18,725 nt of DNA, taken from contig JAEWOZ010000138.1 in assembly GCA_023399505.1 (NCBI GenBank), positions 1 to 18,725 on the forward strand, in the 5' to 3' direction. The notes below the pieces were generated by a model. That model searched no databases and was not told where the DNA came from. It saw only the letters and a program-made list of their open reading frames with translations. This DNA is from Fusobacteriota bacterium (GTDB lineage: Bacteria > Fusobacteriota > Fusobacteriia > Bac17 > JAEWOZ01). This document shows positions 1 to 8,320 of this stretch, one piece after another; position 1 is the first letter of the stretch; every line of letters begins with the position of its first letter. The translations under genes were made by a program, and so were the position numbers.

Positions 1-3000
1 CTGTAAACCTTAGACTAAAGGGAGTGTCTAGAAATAATAATTTTTCGACAGCATCTATATTTCCATTTTTAATAAAGTAAAGTAAAGGACTTTTGCCTTC
101 ATCATCTTGAAAATCTGCTTCGTTTATCTTATGTTTAAATTTATTTAAACATATTTCTAATATTTCCTTATGTTCTTTATCAAATTCTTTTACTTTAGCT
201 AACTCATGTAAGAAGCTATTATTAAAAGGATAGAAATAGTTGTCTTCACTTGTTTCAGACTTAAACTTAAAGTTTTCGTTTTTAAGTATATCTTTTAAAA
301 ACTCAAATCTTTTTTGTTGAAGAGCATATATAGCTATTGGTACAATTTCTTGTCCTTTTGAAGAATCTTCATAATTTATTAGATAGCAACCATAATATTC
401 TGACTTCTTAGCTAAGAATTCATTAAACAACTCTTTCATATTAAAATCGATAGCATAGTGTAGAGGTGTTTTAGGATAATAAAATTCTATTTTAAGATTT
501 TTTCTTCTCGCAAAATTCAAAGCTTCATTGAATAACTTTTTATTACCTGCTTCTGCTATTTCAGTTAAAACAATTTTATATCTTTTTGTTTTGCAACCTT
601 CTGATAAAGGATATGTTGCATCTTGAAGGAAACTAAATACATATTCTAATTCTTTACTATTTCCGTTTTCTTTGACTATCATATTTTCTGCTAACTTATA
701 AACAATATTTAAGTCTTCTTTTTCAAGAGCTTTTTGAGTAGCAAAGATTAAGGAATGTATATCAACAAAGTATATATTTACATTTGCATCTAGTTCTAAT
801 AAATAATCTACAGCTTCTTTATTATGAGCTTCTATAGCATAATAGAGTGGAACTAATTTCTCTTGAGGAGATATAACTCTAGTACCTGATTCTTTAATTT
901 CATAAAGATTCTTATTTACTAAACTTTTTAACTGTTCTTTATAATTTTCAAATAAATCTTTTAATTCCTTATTAAAATTATTAGCAATAATATGTAAAAC
1001 ATTTCTGTTATCTTGTGTAAGTGAATTAATTTCAATTATTTTGTTTTCTAACAAAAATTTAGCTAATTCTACTTTACCTTCTCTTACAAATTTGTGTAAA
1101 AAGTTTTCACCATTATCTAAATAATATTCAGACAATTCAGCTACTAAACCTCTTGAAGTTAGTGCCCTTAGTTTAGTAATGTTTTCGTCTTTTAATATTT
1201 TCTTATATAATTTTTTAGAGTTCTCAACTTCTGTTTTATTTAATAGCAATGCAAATACTTTATCTTCACCTTGATCTGCAGCTAGATCTAAGAGCTTCTT
1301 TCCGTCGTTATCCTGGTTATTGTAGTTCAATAAACTAATGATATTATTCCAAATATAAAAGTTATTATCTTTCATAGATAAATAATATGGAGATATTCTA
1401 CCTTTCATATCTTTTTCATTAATTAGAGCTTTTAATCCTTCACATAAATCTATTAGATCTGCATATTTAGTTTCACAAATTAAATGAGCTAAAGTTTTAT
1501 TATAATCAAATCTAACATTTTCAATAAATTCCCTGTTTAATGGGTTATTTATAATTTCTAAAAGATTATCTCTATCTGTATTTAGTGACTCTAATATTTT
1601 TGCTTTAAGAAGGTTTTCTCTCTCTTCTTTCTCTTTTAAATTGAATTGTTCTATTTGATCTTTTTTTACTTTTAAAGATTGTATTTCTTTTCTATCTTTG
1701 CTATAAAATTCCTGTAAGGAAATTTTTATCTCTATATCATGACCTAATTGATTAATATTGTAAGGTGCATCATATAAATTTAATTCAATATTTTCAAAAT
1801 CTCTAACAGAGAATATTATCTCTTCTTTATTTATTAGTAGAATTAGATTTTCAAATTGTTTAAAATCACTAATGTCCTCTTTATCTATTGATAAACTTAA
1901 AATAAAACTATTTTCATTAAAAGAAGCTATGTTTTTTGATTTAAAAACATCTATATCTAGCTTTGAGATTGTTAAAGTCTCTTTTATCTCTCTATCTTTT
2001 CTTTTTATACTAATTTTAGAACTATTTTTAATTATTGCTTCTTTTTCATTAATTTCATTTCCATTAACAAACAGTTCATCTTCTTTATTTTCTAAAGAGA
2101 TTTTTAAGTTTTGTTTAAAGACAACTTTTGATAATTTTTTTATATCATATTTAGCATTTTCTATATTTAGATTGAAACTTTCTTTAAATTCAAATTGTGT
2201 CTTGAGTGTAGTTTCATTATCTTCAATAAATTCACTTAAAGAAATAGTAAGTTTATTGTTTTCTTTGATTCTATCTTTAAACTCTTTCCTAATATCTATT
2301 ATCATAGACTCTTCAAAATATTCAAAAGCATCTTTTACTCTTTCAAGATTATCCAATTTAAGTGTTAATTTATGAAATCTCTTTTTTAGATGTTCCTTCA
2401 ATTGTGGTGAAATAGGTTTCAAACTAAGTTTAAATTCATCATAATTAAATTCGAAAAGATCCTTCAAGTTTAAATTTTCTCTTTTTACTTCTATACTTTT
2501 TTCTTTATGAATATTAGATAAAATGTGAACTAATTTTATTTCAGCCTTATCTTTTATTCTAGCTCCATCTTTAAATTCCTTATTGTTTACAAATAGCTTA
2601 TATTTCTCTTTATCTTCTTCTCTTAAAGAAACTTCTATAGTAGTCTCAACAATATTTTCTTCGCCTTTTAGATCCCAAATGTAACCATCTTCATTTTCTC
2701 TAGAAAAAACTTTTAACTTAAAATCGATTTGTTCTTCATTAAATTTATCTTCATCTATTTCATCAAAATTTTTGCTTAAACTTCTTCTAACATTTTCAAT
2801 CTTATTAGTATTTTTATTATTCTTACTACCTTTAAATGGTGATTGTAGCCCTTCAGGCTTTTTATGTTTCTTTATGTATTCATAGTTTTGAACTTGAATC
2901 TCTTCACCAGTATACTTTTTTACTAGAAGTACCTCTAGATTGTTTAGTCCTAAATCTAAATCTTTATTTTCAATAACTAATTTTCCATCATTAAAGTATA

Positions 3001-3484
3001 CTTTTTTATCTTCTAACTTTTGATCGTTTAGCTTAATTAAAATGTATTCAAAATTTTGAAAGAGTTTTTCTTTTAATTCATTATCTATTATAAGGGATAA
3101 TTTTAAACCCTTTTTTTTAGGAACAATATCAAAAATTTCTTTCTTGAAATTTACAAATTCGTCTTCTATTTTTATATCGATAATTTTTCTTTTACTATTC
3201 TCTATATCTTCTAATACTATAGTGCAATCTTTACTAATTATTGCTCCGTTTTCTAATTCCTTATTTTTAATAAATAATTTAAATTGTTCATCTTTTGGAA
3301 TTGTAATATTAGCAAAATTATTAAAATTAAAAGAACTAATATCATCCTTAATATTAATTTCTTTATCATTGATTACTATCTTATATATTTTATTATTTCT
3401 TGTTTTTCTAGTATTTTTATGTTCATTATTACCTTTACTAGTACATGAAATTAGTACAATTAAAGATATTAATATTCTTCCCAT
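1..3484 (-). CDS. Giant lipoprotein with triplicated A-B modules and ankyrin repeats (3' end outside window)
   Basis: I read one uninterrupted minus-strand frame of 1161 codons from ATG at 3484 to the left edge; no stop is reached, so the C-terminus is missing. The N-terminus is a lipoprotein signal: short hydrophobic stretch, then LIVLISC with Cys14 as the likely lipidated residue. Residues about 60-615 hold three copies of a composite repeat. Motif A (LF[IV]xNxE) starts at residues 70, 297 and 471, and motif B (xxLSL) at 126, 350 and 526, so the A-to-B spacing is constant at 53-56. A charged linker lies near 210-265. From about residue 640 the sequence turns helical and ankyrin-like, for example 'DDEGKSPLLYFIKNGNIDAV' close to the window edge. 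The start codon shares one base with the upstream gene's stop, implying translational coupling. No function is recognised; a surface or periplasmic binding or scaffold role is inference. Confidence 0.85.
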   Translation of the reverse strand, partial: MGRILISLIVLISCTSKGNNEHKNTRKTRNNKIYKIVINDKEINIKDDISSFNFNNFANITIPKDEQFKLFIKNKELENGAIISKDCTIVLEDIENSKRKIIDIKIEDEFVNFKKEIFDIVPKKKGLKLSLIIDNELKEKLFQNFEYILIKLNDQKLEDKKVYFNDGKLVIENKDLDLGLNNLEVLLVKKYTGEEIQVQNYEYIKKHKKPEGLQSPFKGSKNNKNTNKIENVRRSLSKNFDEIDEDKFNEEQIDFKLKVFSRENEDGYIWDLKGEENIVETTIEVSLREEDKEKYKLFVNNKEFKDGARIKDKAEIKLVHILSNIHKEKSIEVKRENLNLKDLFEFNYDEFKLSLKPISPQLKEHLKKRFHKLTLKLDNLERVKDAFEYFEESMIIDIRKEFKDRIKENNKLTISLSEFIEDNETTLKTQFEFKESFNLNIENAKYDIKKLSKVVFKQNLKISLENKEDELFVNGNEINEKEAIIKNSSKISIKRKDREIKETLTISKLDIDVFKSKNIASFNENSFILSLSIDKEDISDFKQFENLILLINKEEIIFSVRDFENIELNLYDAPYNINQLGHDIEIKISLQEFYSKDRKEIQSLKVKKDQIEQFNLKEKEERENLLKAKILESLNTDRDNLLEIINNPLNREFIENVRFDYNKTLAHLICETKYADLIDLCEGLKALINEKDMKGRISPYYLSMKDNNFYIWNNIISLLNYNNQDNDGKKLLDLAADQGEDKVFALLLNKTEVENSKKLYKKILKDENITKLRALTSRGLVAELSEYYLDNGENFLHKFVREGKVELAKFLLENKIIEINSLTQDNRNVLHIIANNFNKELKDLFENYKEQLKSLVNKNLYEIKESGTRVISPQEKLVPLYYAIEAHNKEAVDYLLELDANVNIYFVDIHSLIFATQKALEKEDLNIVYKLAENMIVKENGNSKELEYVFSFLQDATYPLSEGCKTKRYKIVLTEIAEAGNKKLFNEALNFARRKNLKIEFYYPKTPLHYAIDFNMKELFNEFLAKKSEYYGCYLINYEDSSKGQEIVPIAIYALQQKRFEFLKDILKNENFKFKSETSEDNYFYPFNNSFLHELAKVKEFDKEHKEILEICLNKFKHKINEADFQDDEGKSPLLYFIKNGNIDAVEKLLFLDTPFSLRFT

Positions 3485-4482
3485 TATTTTATTCCTTTGT
3501 TTTTACTATTTGTTTTTGTTTTTTCCTTTATGTAAGCTGCAATTTTTTGTTTTTCAGCTTTTTCAAATTTTTCTATTAAATCTTCCCTTACAAAGAAAGA
3601 AAATTTTTCTATCAAACATTTTATTATTGATAATTCTCTTTGCTCGATCTCTTCTTTTATTTCTTCTATGTTTGACTGAGTTACATTTATTTTTTTATCT
3701 ATATCTTTTAACTTTTCTTCTTTTAAAGAAGCTTCAATACTATATTTACTATAATTCTTATAATAGAGGTAAGCTGGAACTGCTATTAATAATGCTCCTC
3801 CTACTATTAAAGCAGATTTAAGAGGCTTATCTTCACTAAGCTTTAGAGCACCTATTCCGATGGAGCCTAAACCTATTCCAATAGAAGTTACATCTTTAAC
3901 GTCTATAGCAGGTTTTGGAGCTGTAAAAGTATTTAAAATATTTTTCTTATCTTCACTTACTGAAAAATAAGTTTCTCTAAGCTCTTTATATTGTATAATA
4001 TTTTCATTTTGATTTTTTAATATTATATCAATTAACTTAGATGTGTCAATTACTTCTCTATAATCTTCTTGCTCTGTTAAGATATTAACTAAATATACTA
4101 AACATTTAGAAGCTCTGTTATTACACACTATTTCTAATAAAGTTTTTATTAAAATTTGATTCCTTTTAATACTACTATTGAAAATTGCTGCTTCATAATT
4201 ATAGTAAGCTTCAAGTACTTTAATTTCATCTTCTTTTATAGCTTCAAGTAATAATTCTTTTCCTTTGATTGAATTATTTTTATTCAGTTTTAGCATATTT
4301 TCTATTTTTACTTTGTAATCTTCAATCTTTAGTTCACTTACAAAGTTATCTATCTCTTCCTCACTTTGGATGTTATAAGCTAATAAGTTAATAATTCTCT
4401 CTTTTTGCTTAAATGTCAAATCTCTAAAATTATTCTTATTACATCCCATAAATACTAACAATAGTATATATAATACCCTCAC
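3484..4482 (-). CDS. Lipoprotein with glycine-rich hydrophobic segments and C-terminal coiled coil
   Basis: I chose the GTG at 4482 (332 aa) because AGAGAGG lies 5 bases upstream. An in-frame TTG at 4500 would add six residues ahead of the signal peptide and put this ribosome site inside the gene. The N-terminus is MRVLYILLLVFMGC, a lipoprotein signal with Cys14. Residues about 20-185 are helical and TPR/Sel1-like in feel, without a clear repeat match. Residues about 200-213 (SIGIGLGSIGIGAL) and 223-241 (SALIVGGALLIAVPAYLYY) are Gly-rich and hydrophobic; the second could span a membrane. A Lys/Glu-rich coiled coil follows at about 249-289. The stop overlaps the start of the giant lipoprotein gene downstream (TAATG), so the two are probably made together. 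No family is recognised. Confidence 0.85.
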   Translation of the reverse strand: MRVLYILLLVFMGCNKNNFRDLTFKQKERIINLLAYNIQSEEEIDNFVSELKIEDYKVKIENMLKLNKNNSIKGKELLLEAIKEDEIKVLEAYYNYEAAIFNSSIKRNQILIKTLLEIVCNNRASKCLVYLVNILTEQEDYREVIDTSKLIDIILKNQNENIIQYKELRETYFSVSEDKKNILNTFTAPKPAIDVKDVTSIGIGLGSIGIGALKLSEDKPLKSALIVGGALLIAVPAYLYYKNYSKYSIEASLKEEKLKDIDKKINVTQSNIEEIKEEIEQRELSIIKCLIEKFSFFVREDLIEKFEKAEKQKIAAYIKEKTKTNSKNKGIK

Positions 4483-4487
4483 TTTTA

Positions 4488-4494
4488 CCTCTCT
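4488..4494 (-). promoter_or_regulatory. Ribosome binding site deciding the GTG start at 4482
   Basis: The minus strand reads AGAGAGG, then TAAAA, then GTG. It is close to a full anti-Shine-Dalgarno match with 5-base spacing, and it favours GTG 4482 over the in-frame TTG at 4500. The same GAGAGG core precedes the ankyrin lipoprotein start at 9412. Confidence 0.7.
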
Positions 4495-4516
4495 TGACAA
4501 AATTTTTCAACAGTTA

Positions 4517-4545
4517 AATATAACACATAACAGACTAAAATACAA
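4517..4545 (-). promoter_or_regulatory. Promoter of the two-gene lipoprotein operon
   Basis: Minus-strand -35 box TTGTAT (4545-4540), 17-base spacer, -10 box TATATT (4522-4517). It lies about 35 bases upstream of the GTG start and just after the T-run of the hairpin at 4558-4614, so the operon can be transcribed independently of anything stopped by that hairpin. Confidence 0.5.
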
Positions 4546-4557
4546 TATTAATAATAT

Positions 4558-4614
4558 AAAAAAGTTAGCTTAGTTAATCGCTAAGCACGATTAAATTTTC
4601 TATGCTAACTTTTT
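4558..4614 (-). terminator. Branched hairpin terminator with a possible alternative fold
   Basis: On the minus strand AAAAAGTTAGC (4614-4604) pairs with GCTAACTTTTT (4569-4559), ending in a run of six T. Inside the loop a second stem, TTAATCG/CGATTAA (4594-4588 with 4580-4574), is closed by a 7-base loop. A competing stem GCTTAG/CTAAGC (4586-4581 with 4573-4568) would exclude both the inner stem and the top of the outer one. The A-run on the other side could also let it stop plus-strand transcription. Confidence 0.6.
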
Positions 4615-4710
4615 AATGTTGTTAGAAGACTTTATAAATTCCAAAGTTTTATGTTCTTTTCAAGATAGTAGTCAAAAGTTTTTAAATTGCTAGAAAATTT
4701 TTATTATATT
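4558..4710 (-). ncRNA. Candidate small RNA or non-coding leader
   Basis: A strong promoter (4717-4745) points into about 150 bases with no ATG on the minus strand, ending at the hairpin plus T-run at 4558. The transcript would be AU-rich, with one weak 5-bp hairpin near 4635-4653. It resembles no RNA family I recognise (not 6S, tmRNA, SRP RNA or a T-box by eye). Alternatively it is an attenuated leader of the lipoprotein operon. The transcript has not been demonstrated. Confidence 0.35.
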
Positions 4711-4716
4711 AAACAA

Positions 4717-4745
4717 ATGATATACCTTCTACATTTTTATGTCAA
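4717..4745 (-). promoter_or_regulatory. Strong sigma70-type promoter upstream of a non-coding segment
   Basis: Minus-strand TTGACA (4745-4740) is a perfect -35 box, followed by a 17-base spacer and TATCAT (4722-4717), a five-of-six -10 box. It lies after the topA terminator and about 235 bases before the next start codon, with a terminator hairpin in between. Confidence 0.55.
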
Positions 4746-4769
4746 CATTAAAGAGTTTAAAAAGCATTT

Positions 4770-4799
4770 AAAAATAAAACTAGCATTAAAACTAGTTTT
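4770..4799 (-). terminator. topA terminator overlapping its stop codon
   Basis: Minus strand: AAAACTAG (4799-4792), an 8-base loop, CTAGTTTT (4783-4776), then ATTTTTA. The 5' arm contains the TAG stop codon of topA. Confidence 0.6.
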
Positions 4800-7020
4800 T
4801 AGGAAATTTCTTTATGTTTTTACATTCAGGATATTTACTGCAGCCTATGAAAGGTCCCCATTTACCTTTTCTTATCTCCATAGCGCTTCCACATAAATCA
4901 CATTTCCCTATCTCTTTCAGGACTTTCTTATTTCTATCTTCTATTTCTTTCATTGCAGAGGCTAAAATTAGCACATCCTTTTTAACTTCTAATGCTTCTA
5001 GTTTAATTTCCTTAGGAATAGATAAGGTGTGAGAAGTTCCCTTTTCATCTTCGCATTGTAAATAATATCCAAAACGCCCCTTCTTAAGTACCATTAATTT
5101 AGAACATTCAGGATGCTTAACGTCGGTAGGAGTAGATGAAATTTCTTTAACAGGTACTTCCTTTAAACTATCTTTTATATGTACATTCCCTTTTCTCATT
5201 TCTTCGTAGTCTACTATATCTGCAGGAATAGACCTAGTATGCTTATTATTTGTTTCGCATTCTAAATAATAACCAAACCTTCCTGTCTTAAGAAGCATTT
5301 TACTTCCATCTTCTAAACATTTAGCATCTGTATGAATGACTTTGTTTTTTATCTCTTTTGCATCCTTTTTGTATTTTTTAATATGCTCTTCGAGATCTTG
5401 ATAAAAAACTTTTATTGTATCAACCCACTCTTTATTACCGTGAGCGATATCATCTAAATTTTCTTCCATATTAGAAGTAAACTTTAAATTCATTATATTT
5501 GGGAAATGTTCCAATAACTCTTTAGTAACTCCATATCCTAGATTCGTAGGAACAAAATGTCTTTCCTGTAAAGAGACATACTCTCTCTTTTTTAAAGTTT
5601 CTACAATAGTTGCGTAAGTGGAAGGTCTCCCTATTCCTTCTGCCTCTAATTTTTTTATTAACGATGCTTCACTGTATCTAGCAGGAGGTTTTGTTTCCCC
5701 TTCTTTTGTTAGAAGCTCATTTAATTCTATCTTATCACCTTGTTTAAATTTAGGAAAAGCGCTCTCAAAATTTTCATTTTCTTTATAAAGTTTATAGTAT
5801 CCCTCAAAAGTTATTTTGTTATAAGTATTTCTAAATTCGTATTCTTTATAGGTAGCTATTAACTCTAATTGATCATATTCAAGATTTGCTAATCTAGATG
5901 TTATAAATCTATTGAAAATTAAGTTATAAAGCTTATACTGTTCAACGCTTAAATAAAGTTTTATTTCTTCAGGTTTTAGCATATATGTAGGTCTAATGGC
6001 TTCATGAGCATCTTGGGTATTCTTCTTAACTTTTTCTGCTTTGCCTTTACCTATATATTCTTTTCCATAATTTTCTTCTATAAACTTTTTAGCTAGTTCC
6101 TTAGCTTCTTCAGAAATTCTCGTAGAATCAGTTCTCATATATGTAATAAGACCTTTTGGCTCACCAGAAATTTCTACCCCTTCATATAGAGATTGAGCTA
6201 TCTTCATAGTTCTTGATGGAGAAAAACCTAATTGAGAAGATGCAGCTTGCTGCAAGCTACTTGTCTTAAAAGGTAGTGGAGGAGAAGAGGTTTTTTTGCT
6301 TATTTTATAGGTTGTTATCTCAAATTTTTGGTTCAAAGTATCTTTTGTTAATTTATCTAAAACTTTCTTATCTTTTACTTTATCATCTTTTTCTTCGCCT
6401 ATCTTATATAAGCTTAACTCTAGTTTTTTATCAAACAAGCCTTTAATTTCCCAATATTTCTCAGGCTTGAAATGTTTAATTTTTTCTTCTAAATCACAAA
6501 TTAACTTTAAAGCTACAGACTGAACTCTTCCTGCGCTTGTGTTATATCCTAAAACTTCCCATAAAAGAGGACTTATTTTGTATCCTACTAATCTATCTAA
6601 AATTCTACGAGCTTGTTGAGCGTGGACTCTCTTCATATCTATATCACGCGGATTTTTAATAGCATTCTTTACTGCATTCTCAGTAACTTCATTAAATTCA
6701 ATTCTGCATTTATCGTTTTTTAAATTTAAAGCATTTGCTATATGCCAAGCTATAGATTCTCCTTCTCTGTCAGGATCTGAAGCAAGTAATACTTTACTAG
6801 ATTTTTTAGCTAAGTCCTTTAAATTTTTGATTACTTTTTCTCTATTTTTCATCACCGTATATTCAGGTTCGAAGTTATGTTTTACATCAATTCCTAATTT
6901 ACTCTTAGGTAAATCAATAACATGACCATTAGAGGCTGCTATCTCATAACCTCTTCCTAATATTTTTTTTAAAGTTTTCATCTTAGTAGGCGACTCAACT
7001 ATTACAAGCTTTTGATCCAT
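4792..7020 (-). CDS. topA: DNA topoisomerase I (type IA)
   Basis: 742 aa. Relaxes negatively supercoiled DNA through a transient 5'-phosphotyrosine link. The N-terminal Toprim domain shows VESPTK (Glu9) and the metal-binding DPDRE at 82-86. The catalytic tyrosine is Tyr294 in GLITYMRTDSTR, and the type IA core continues to about residue 580. The C-terminus holds three ribbon-like repeats. Only the last keeps a four-cysteine set (C707, C710, C727, C733). The first two keep the GRFGYYLxCE core but have lost most zinc ligands, so they probably fold without metal. ATG at 7020 follows AAGGAG. Ten bases separate it from smg upstream, so the two form one operon; the terminator overlaps the stop. Identification is firm. 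Confidence 0.97.
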   Translation of the reverse strand: MDQKLVIVESPTKMKTLKKILGRGYEIAASNGHVIDLPKSKLGIDVKHNFEPEYTVMKNREKVIKNLKDLAKKSSKVLLASDPDREGESIAWHIANALNLKNDKCRIEFNEVTENAVKNAIKNPRDIDMKRVHAQQARRILDRLVGYKISPLLWEVLGYNTSAGRVQSVALKLICDLEEKIKHFKPEKYWEIKGLFDKKLELSLYKIGEEKDDKVKDKKVLDKLTKDTLNQKFEITTYKISKKTSSPPLPFKTSSLQQAASSQLGFSPSRTMKIAQSLYEGVEISGEPKGLITYMRTDSTRISEEAKELAKKFIEENYGKEYIGKGKAEKVKKNTQDAHEAIRPTYMLKPEEIKLYLSVEQYKLYNLIFNRFITSRLANLEYDQLELIATYKEYEFRNTYNKITFEGYYKLYKENENFESAFPKFKQGDKIELNELLTKEGETKPPARYSEASLIKKLEAEGIGRPSTYATIVETLKKREYVSLQERHFVPTNLGYGVTKELLEHFPNIMNLKFTSNMEENLDDIAHGNKEWVDTIKVFYQDLEEHIKKYKKDAKEIKNKVIHTDAKCLEDGSKMLLKTGRFGYYLECETNNKHTRSIPADIVDYEEMRKGNVHIKDSLKEVPVKEISSTPTDVKHPECSKLMVLKKGRFGYYLQCEDEKGTSHTLSIPKEIKLEALEVKKDVLILASAMKEIEDRNKKVLKEIGKCDLCGSAMEIRKGKWGPFIGCSKYPECKNIKKFPKN

Positions 7021-7030
7021 TTTAAGCTCC

Positions 7031-7438
7031 TTAATTTACAACACGTTTTTTATCTATTCCTTTAATTTTAAGTAATTCTTTTAAAATAGGTAAATCAATA
7101 GTACCATAAATTCCTGAAATATCAAGTAGCGTATCCTCAAATATTTCTTCATTTATTCTGTTTTCTTCTTTTAATATTAACAAATAGTTTAAAGCTTCAT
7201 CGGTTAAGTTTTCAACCTCTAAAGGAGATAAAATTCTAAATCTTAGATTATCATCAGTTGTTTTTTTATAAGATTTGGAAACTTCTTCTAAGATATCTAG
7301 AATCTCTTTTTCCTCTAAACCTTCATTAGTAAAAAAATCGATTAACTTTTTCCTTATTTCATTTGAATCACTTTTATTTGCTAGAATATTTAAAATTATT
7401 CTAGCAATCTTCTCATTTAATAACTTTTTTCTATGCAT
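7031..7438 (-). CDS. smg: Smg/DUF494 family protein
   Basis: 135 aa, soluble, mostly helical. It carries the DUF494 hallmark at about residues 66-90, RFRILSPLEVENLTDEALNY (family pattern: (F)R(I/V)xSxxE...L...A...L), followed by a helix-rich tail (EDTLLDISGIYG, then LPILKELLKI). The N-terminal part matches the helical start of Smg-type proteins. The biochemical role of the family is unknown, but smg next to topA is a recurrent gene order, for example dprA-smg-topA in gammaproteobacteria, and that context supports the call. ATG 7438 follows AAGAGG by 6 bases. It is the first gene of the smg-topA operon. Confidence 0.7.
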   Translation of the reverse strand: MHRKKLLNEKIARIILNILANKSDSNEIRKKLIDFFTNEGLEEKEILDILEEVSKSYKKTTDDNLRFRILSPLEVENLTDEALNYLLILKEENRINEEIFEDTLLDISGIYGTIDLPILKELLKIKGIDKKRVVN

Positions 7439-7488
7439 TTTAAACCTCTTTAATAACTATTATCAAATAACATTCAATAAAAGCTTAA

Positions 7489-7518
7489 CATATAAAAATA
7501 GGAAAATCTACTTTACAA
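7489..7518 (-). promoter_or_regulatory. Candidate promoter of smg-topA
   Basis: Minus-strand TTGTAA (7518-7513), 18-base spacer, TATATG (7494-7489), running into TATGTTAAGC. The -35 box sits in the tail of the previous unit's terminator, the arrangement seen at 8256-8284 and 15998-16026. The -10 box is weak; TGTTAAGCT a few bases on is an alternative extended -10. Confidence 0.4.
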
Positions 7519-7543
7519 AATAAAAGACTCACTAAAAAGTGAG
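7517..7543 (-). terminator. Terminator after the TPR gene
   Basis: Minus strand: CTCACT (7543-7538), loop TTTT, AGTGAG (7533-7528), then TCTTTTATTTTG. The short 6-bp stem with a T-rich tail begins nine bases after the stop codon at 7552. Confidence 0.6.
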
Positions 7544-7551
7544 GACAAAAT

Positions 7552-8226
7552 TTAATCTTCTTTTTCTAACTTACTATAAATTTCAACTAAAATTTCTCTT
7601 AAATATTCAGATTCAAATTTATTTAAAGTTTTTTCAACAAAAGTTTTTGCTTTTTCAATTTTTCCAAGGGACATGTAAATTTCAGCTAAGGCTATATAAA
7701 CATTCTCTTCCTCTTTTAATTTCAGAGATTTTTTAAAATATTTAATAGCTTCATCCCATTCAGAAAGCATTTGATTAGCAATAGCCAATCCTAAAATGAT
7801 TTCATAATTATCTTCATTTCCTTGTAATATCTTTAAATACTTTTCTTTTGATATTTTATACTTTCCTATAAATCTGGCCATTATAGCTGTAGCTATAACA
7901 TTTTTAAATAGAATATCATCTTTACAAAATATATTAAATGCTGTTTCATACATAAAATATTTAGCAGATAGGTTTCCAACGTAAAATATTAGCTCTTTAT
8001 CTTCATAATTAGTTGATTCTAAATATTTTTTATAAAATTCGAAAGCTTGAGTATCTTCTTTTATCTCATATATTTTAGCAACTAATAAAAACATATCCTT
8101 TTCGTTTGAACTTAAAGCTAAAGACAAACTTTCGTCATAATTTTTATTATTGAAATGTTCTAAAGCTTTTTCTTCTATTTCTCCTGAAAAAAGAAAAGAT
8201 GAAATTATAAAATATAGAATTAGCAT
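7552..8226 (-). CDS. Exported TPR-repeat protein
   Basis: 224 aa from ATG 8226. An ATG two codons earlier (8232) directly abuts AAAGGA with no spacing, whereas 8226 has 6 bases, so the inner start is preferred. A hydrophobic N-terminus ending SSFLFSG-E looks like a cleavable signal peptide without a lipobox Cys. The rest is helical with TPR signatures: AxxxFNNKNYDESLxLAL near the N-terminus, a degenerate middle, and two clear repeats at about 142-209 (EIILGLAIANQMLSEWDEAIKYFKKSL and VYIALAEIYMSLGKIEKAKTFVEKTL). TPR arrays are protein-protein scaffolds, so a periplasmic assembly or partner-binding role is a reasonable inference; no specific family is recognised. It is monocistronic, with its own promoter and terminator. 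Confidence 0.85.
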   Translation of the reverse strand: MLILYFIISSFLFSGEIEEKALEHFNNKNYDESLSLALSSNEKDMFLLVAKIYEIKEDTQAFEFYKKYLESTNYEDKELIFYVGNLSAKYFMYETAFNIFCKDDILFKNVIATAIMARFIGKYKISKEKYLKILQGNEDNYEIILGLAIANQMLSEWDEAIKYFKKSLKLKEEENVYIALAEIYMSLGKIEKAKTFVEKTLNKFESEYLREILVEIYSKLEKED

Positions 8227-8255
8227 TTTCATTCCTTTAATTAATATTTAAATGA

Positions 8256-8284
8256 ATATTAACATATATAGATAAATTAAACAA
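8256..8284 (-). promoter_or_regulatory. Promoter of the TPR gene (TG-extended -10)
   Basis: Minus-strand TTGTTT (8284-8279), 17-base spacer ending TATGT, then TAATAT (8261-8256). The TG before the -10 makes it an extended -10 promoter, with the same boxes and spacing as the pheS promoter. It abuts the preceding terminator. Confidence 0.6.
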
Positions 8285-8314
8285 ATAAAAAGGAAATTTA
8301 TATAAATTCCCTTT
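8283..8314 (-). terminator. Terminator of the ankyrin lipoprotein gene at 8321
   Basis: Minus strand: AAAGGGAATTT (8314-8304), loop ATAT, AAATTTCCTTT (8299-8289), then TTATTTG. The stem is 11 bp with one G-U pair. The hairpin at 11505-11528 after the pseudogene copy is visibly related. Confidence 0.7.
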
Positions 8315-8320
8315 ATTAAT

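Noticed and set aside
1872..2375. Plus-strand open frame of 167 codons
   Set aside because: It lies inside the continuous minus-strand giant lipoprotein frame and encodes a Leu/Ser/Phe-rich low-complexity protein typical of an antisense shadow.
3144..3821. Plus-strand open frame of 225 codons, very hydrophobic
   Set aside because: Antisense to both lipoprotein genes. Its Leu/Phe runs come from reading Lys/Glu codons backwards, and it has no convincing ribosome site.
4558..4710. T-box or known riboswitch upstream of the lipoprotein operon
   Set aside because: No T-box sequence or other conserved riboswitch core is visible, and the next genes are not amino-acid or cofactor genes.
4687..4896. 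Plus-strand open frame over the end of topA
   Set aside because: It overlaps the conserved last zinc ribbon of topA and the terminator, and shows no protein-like features.
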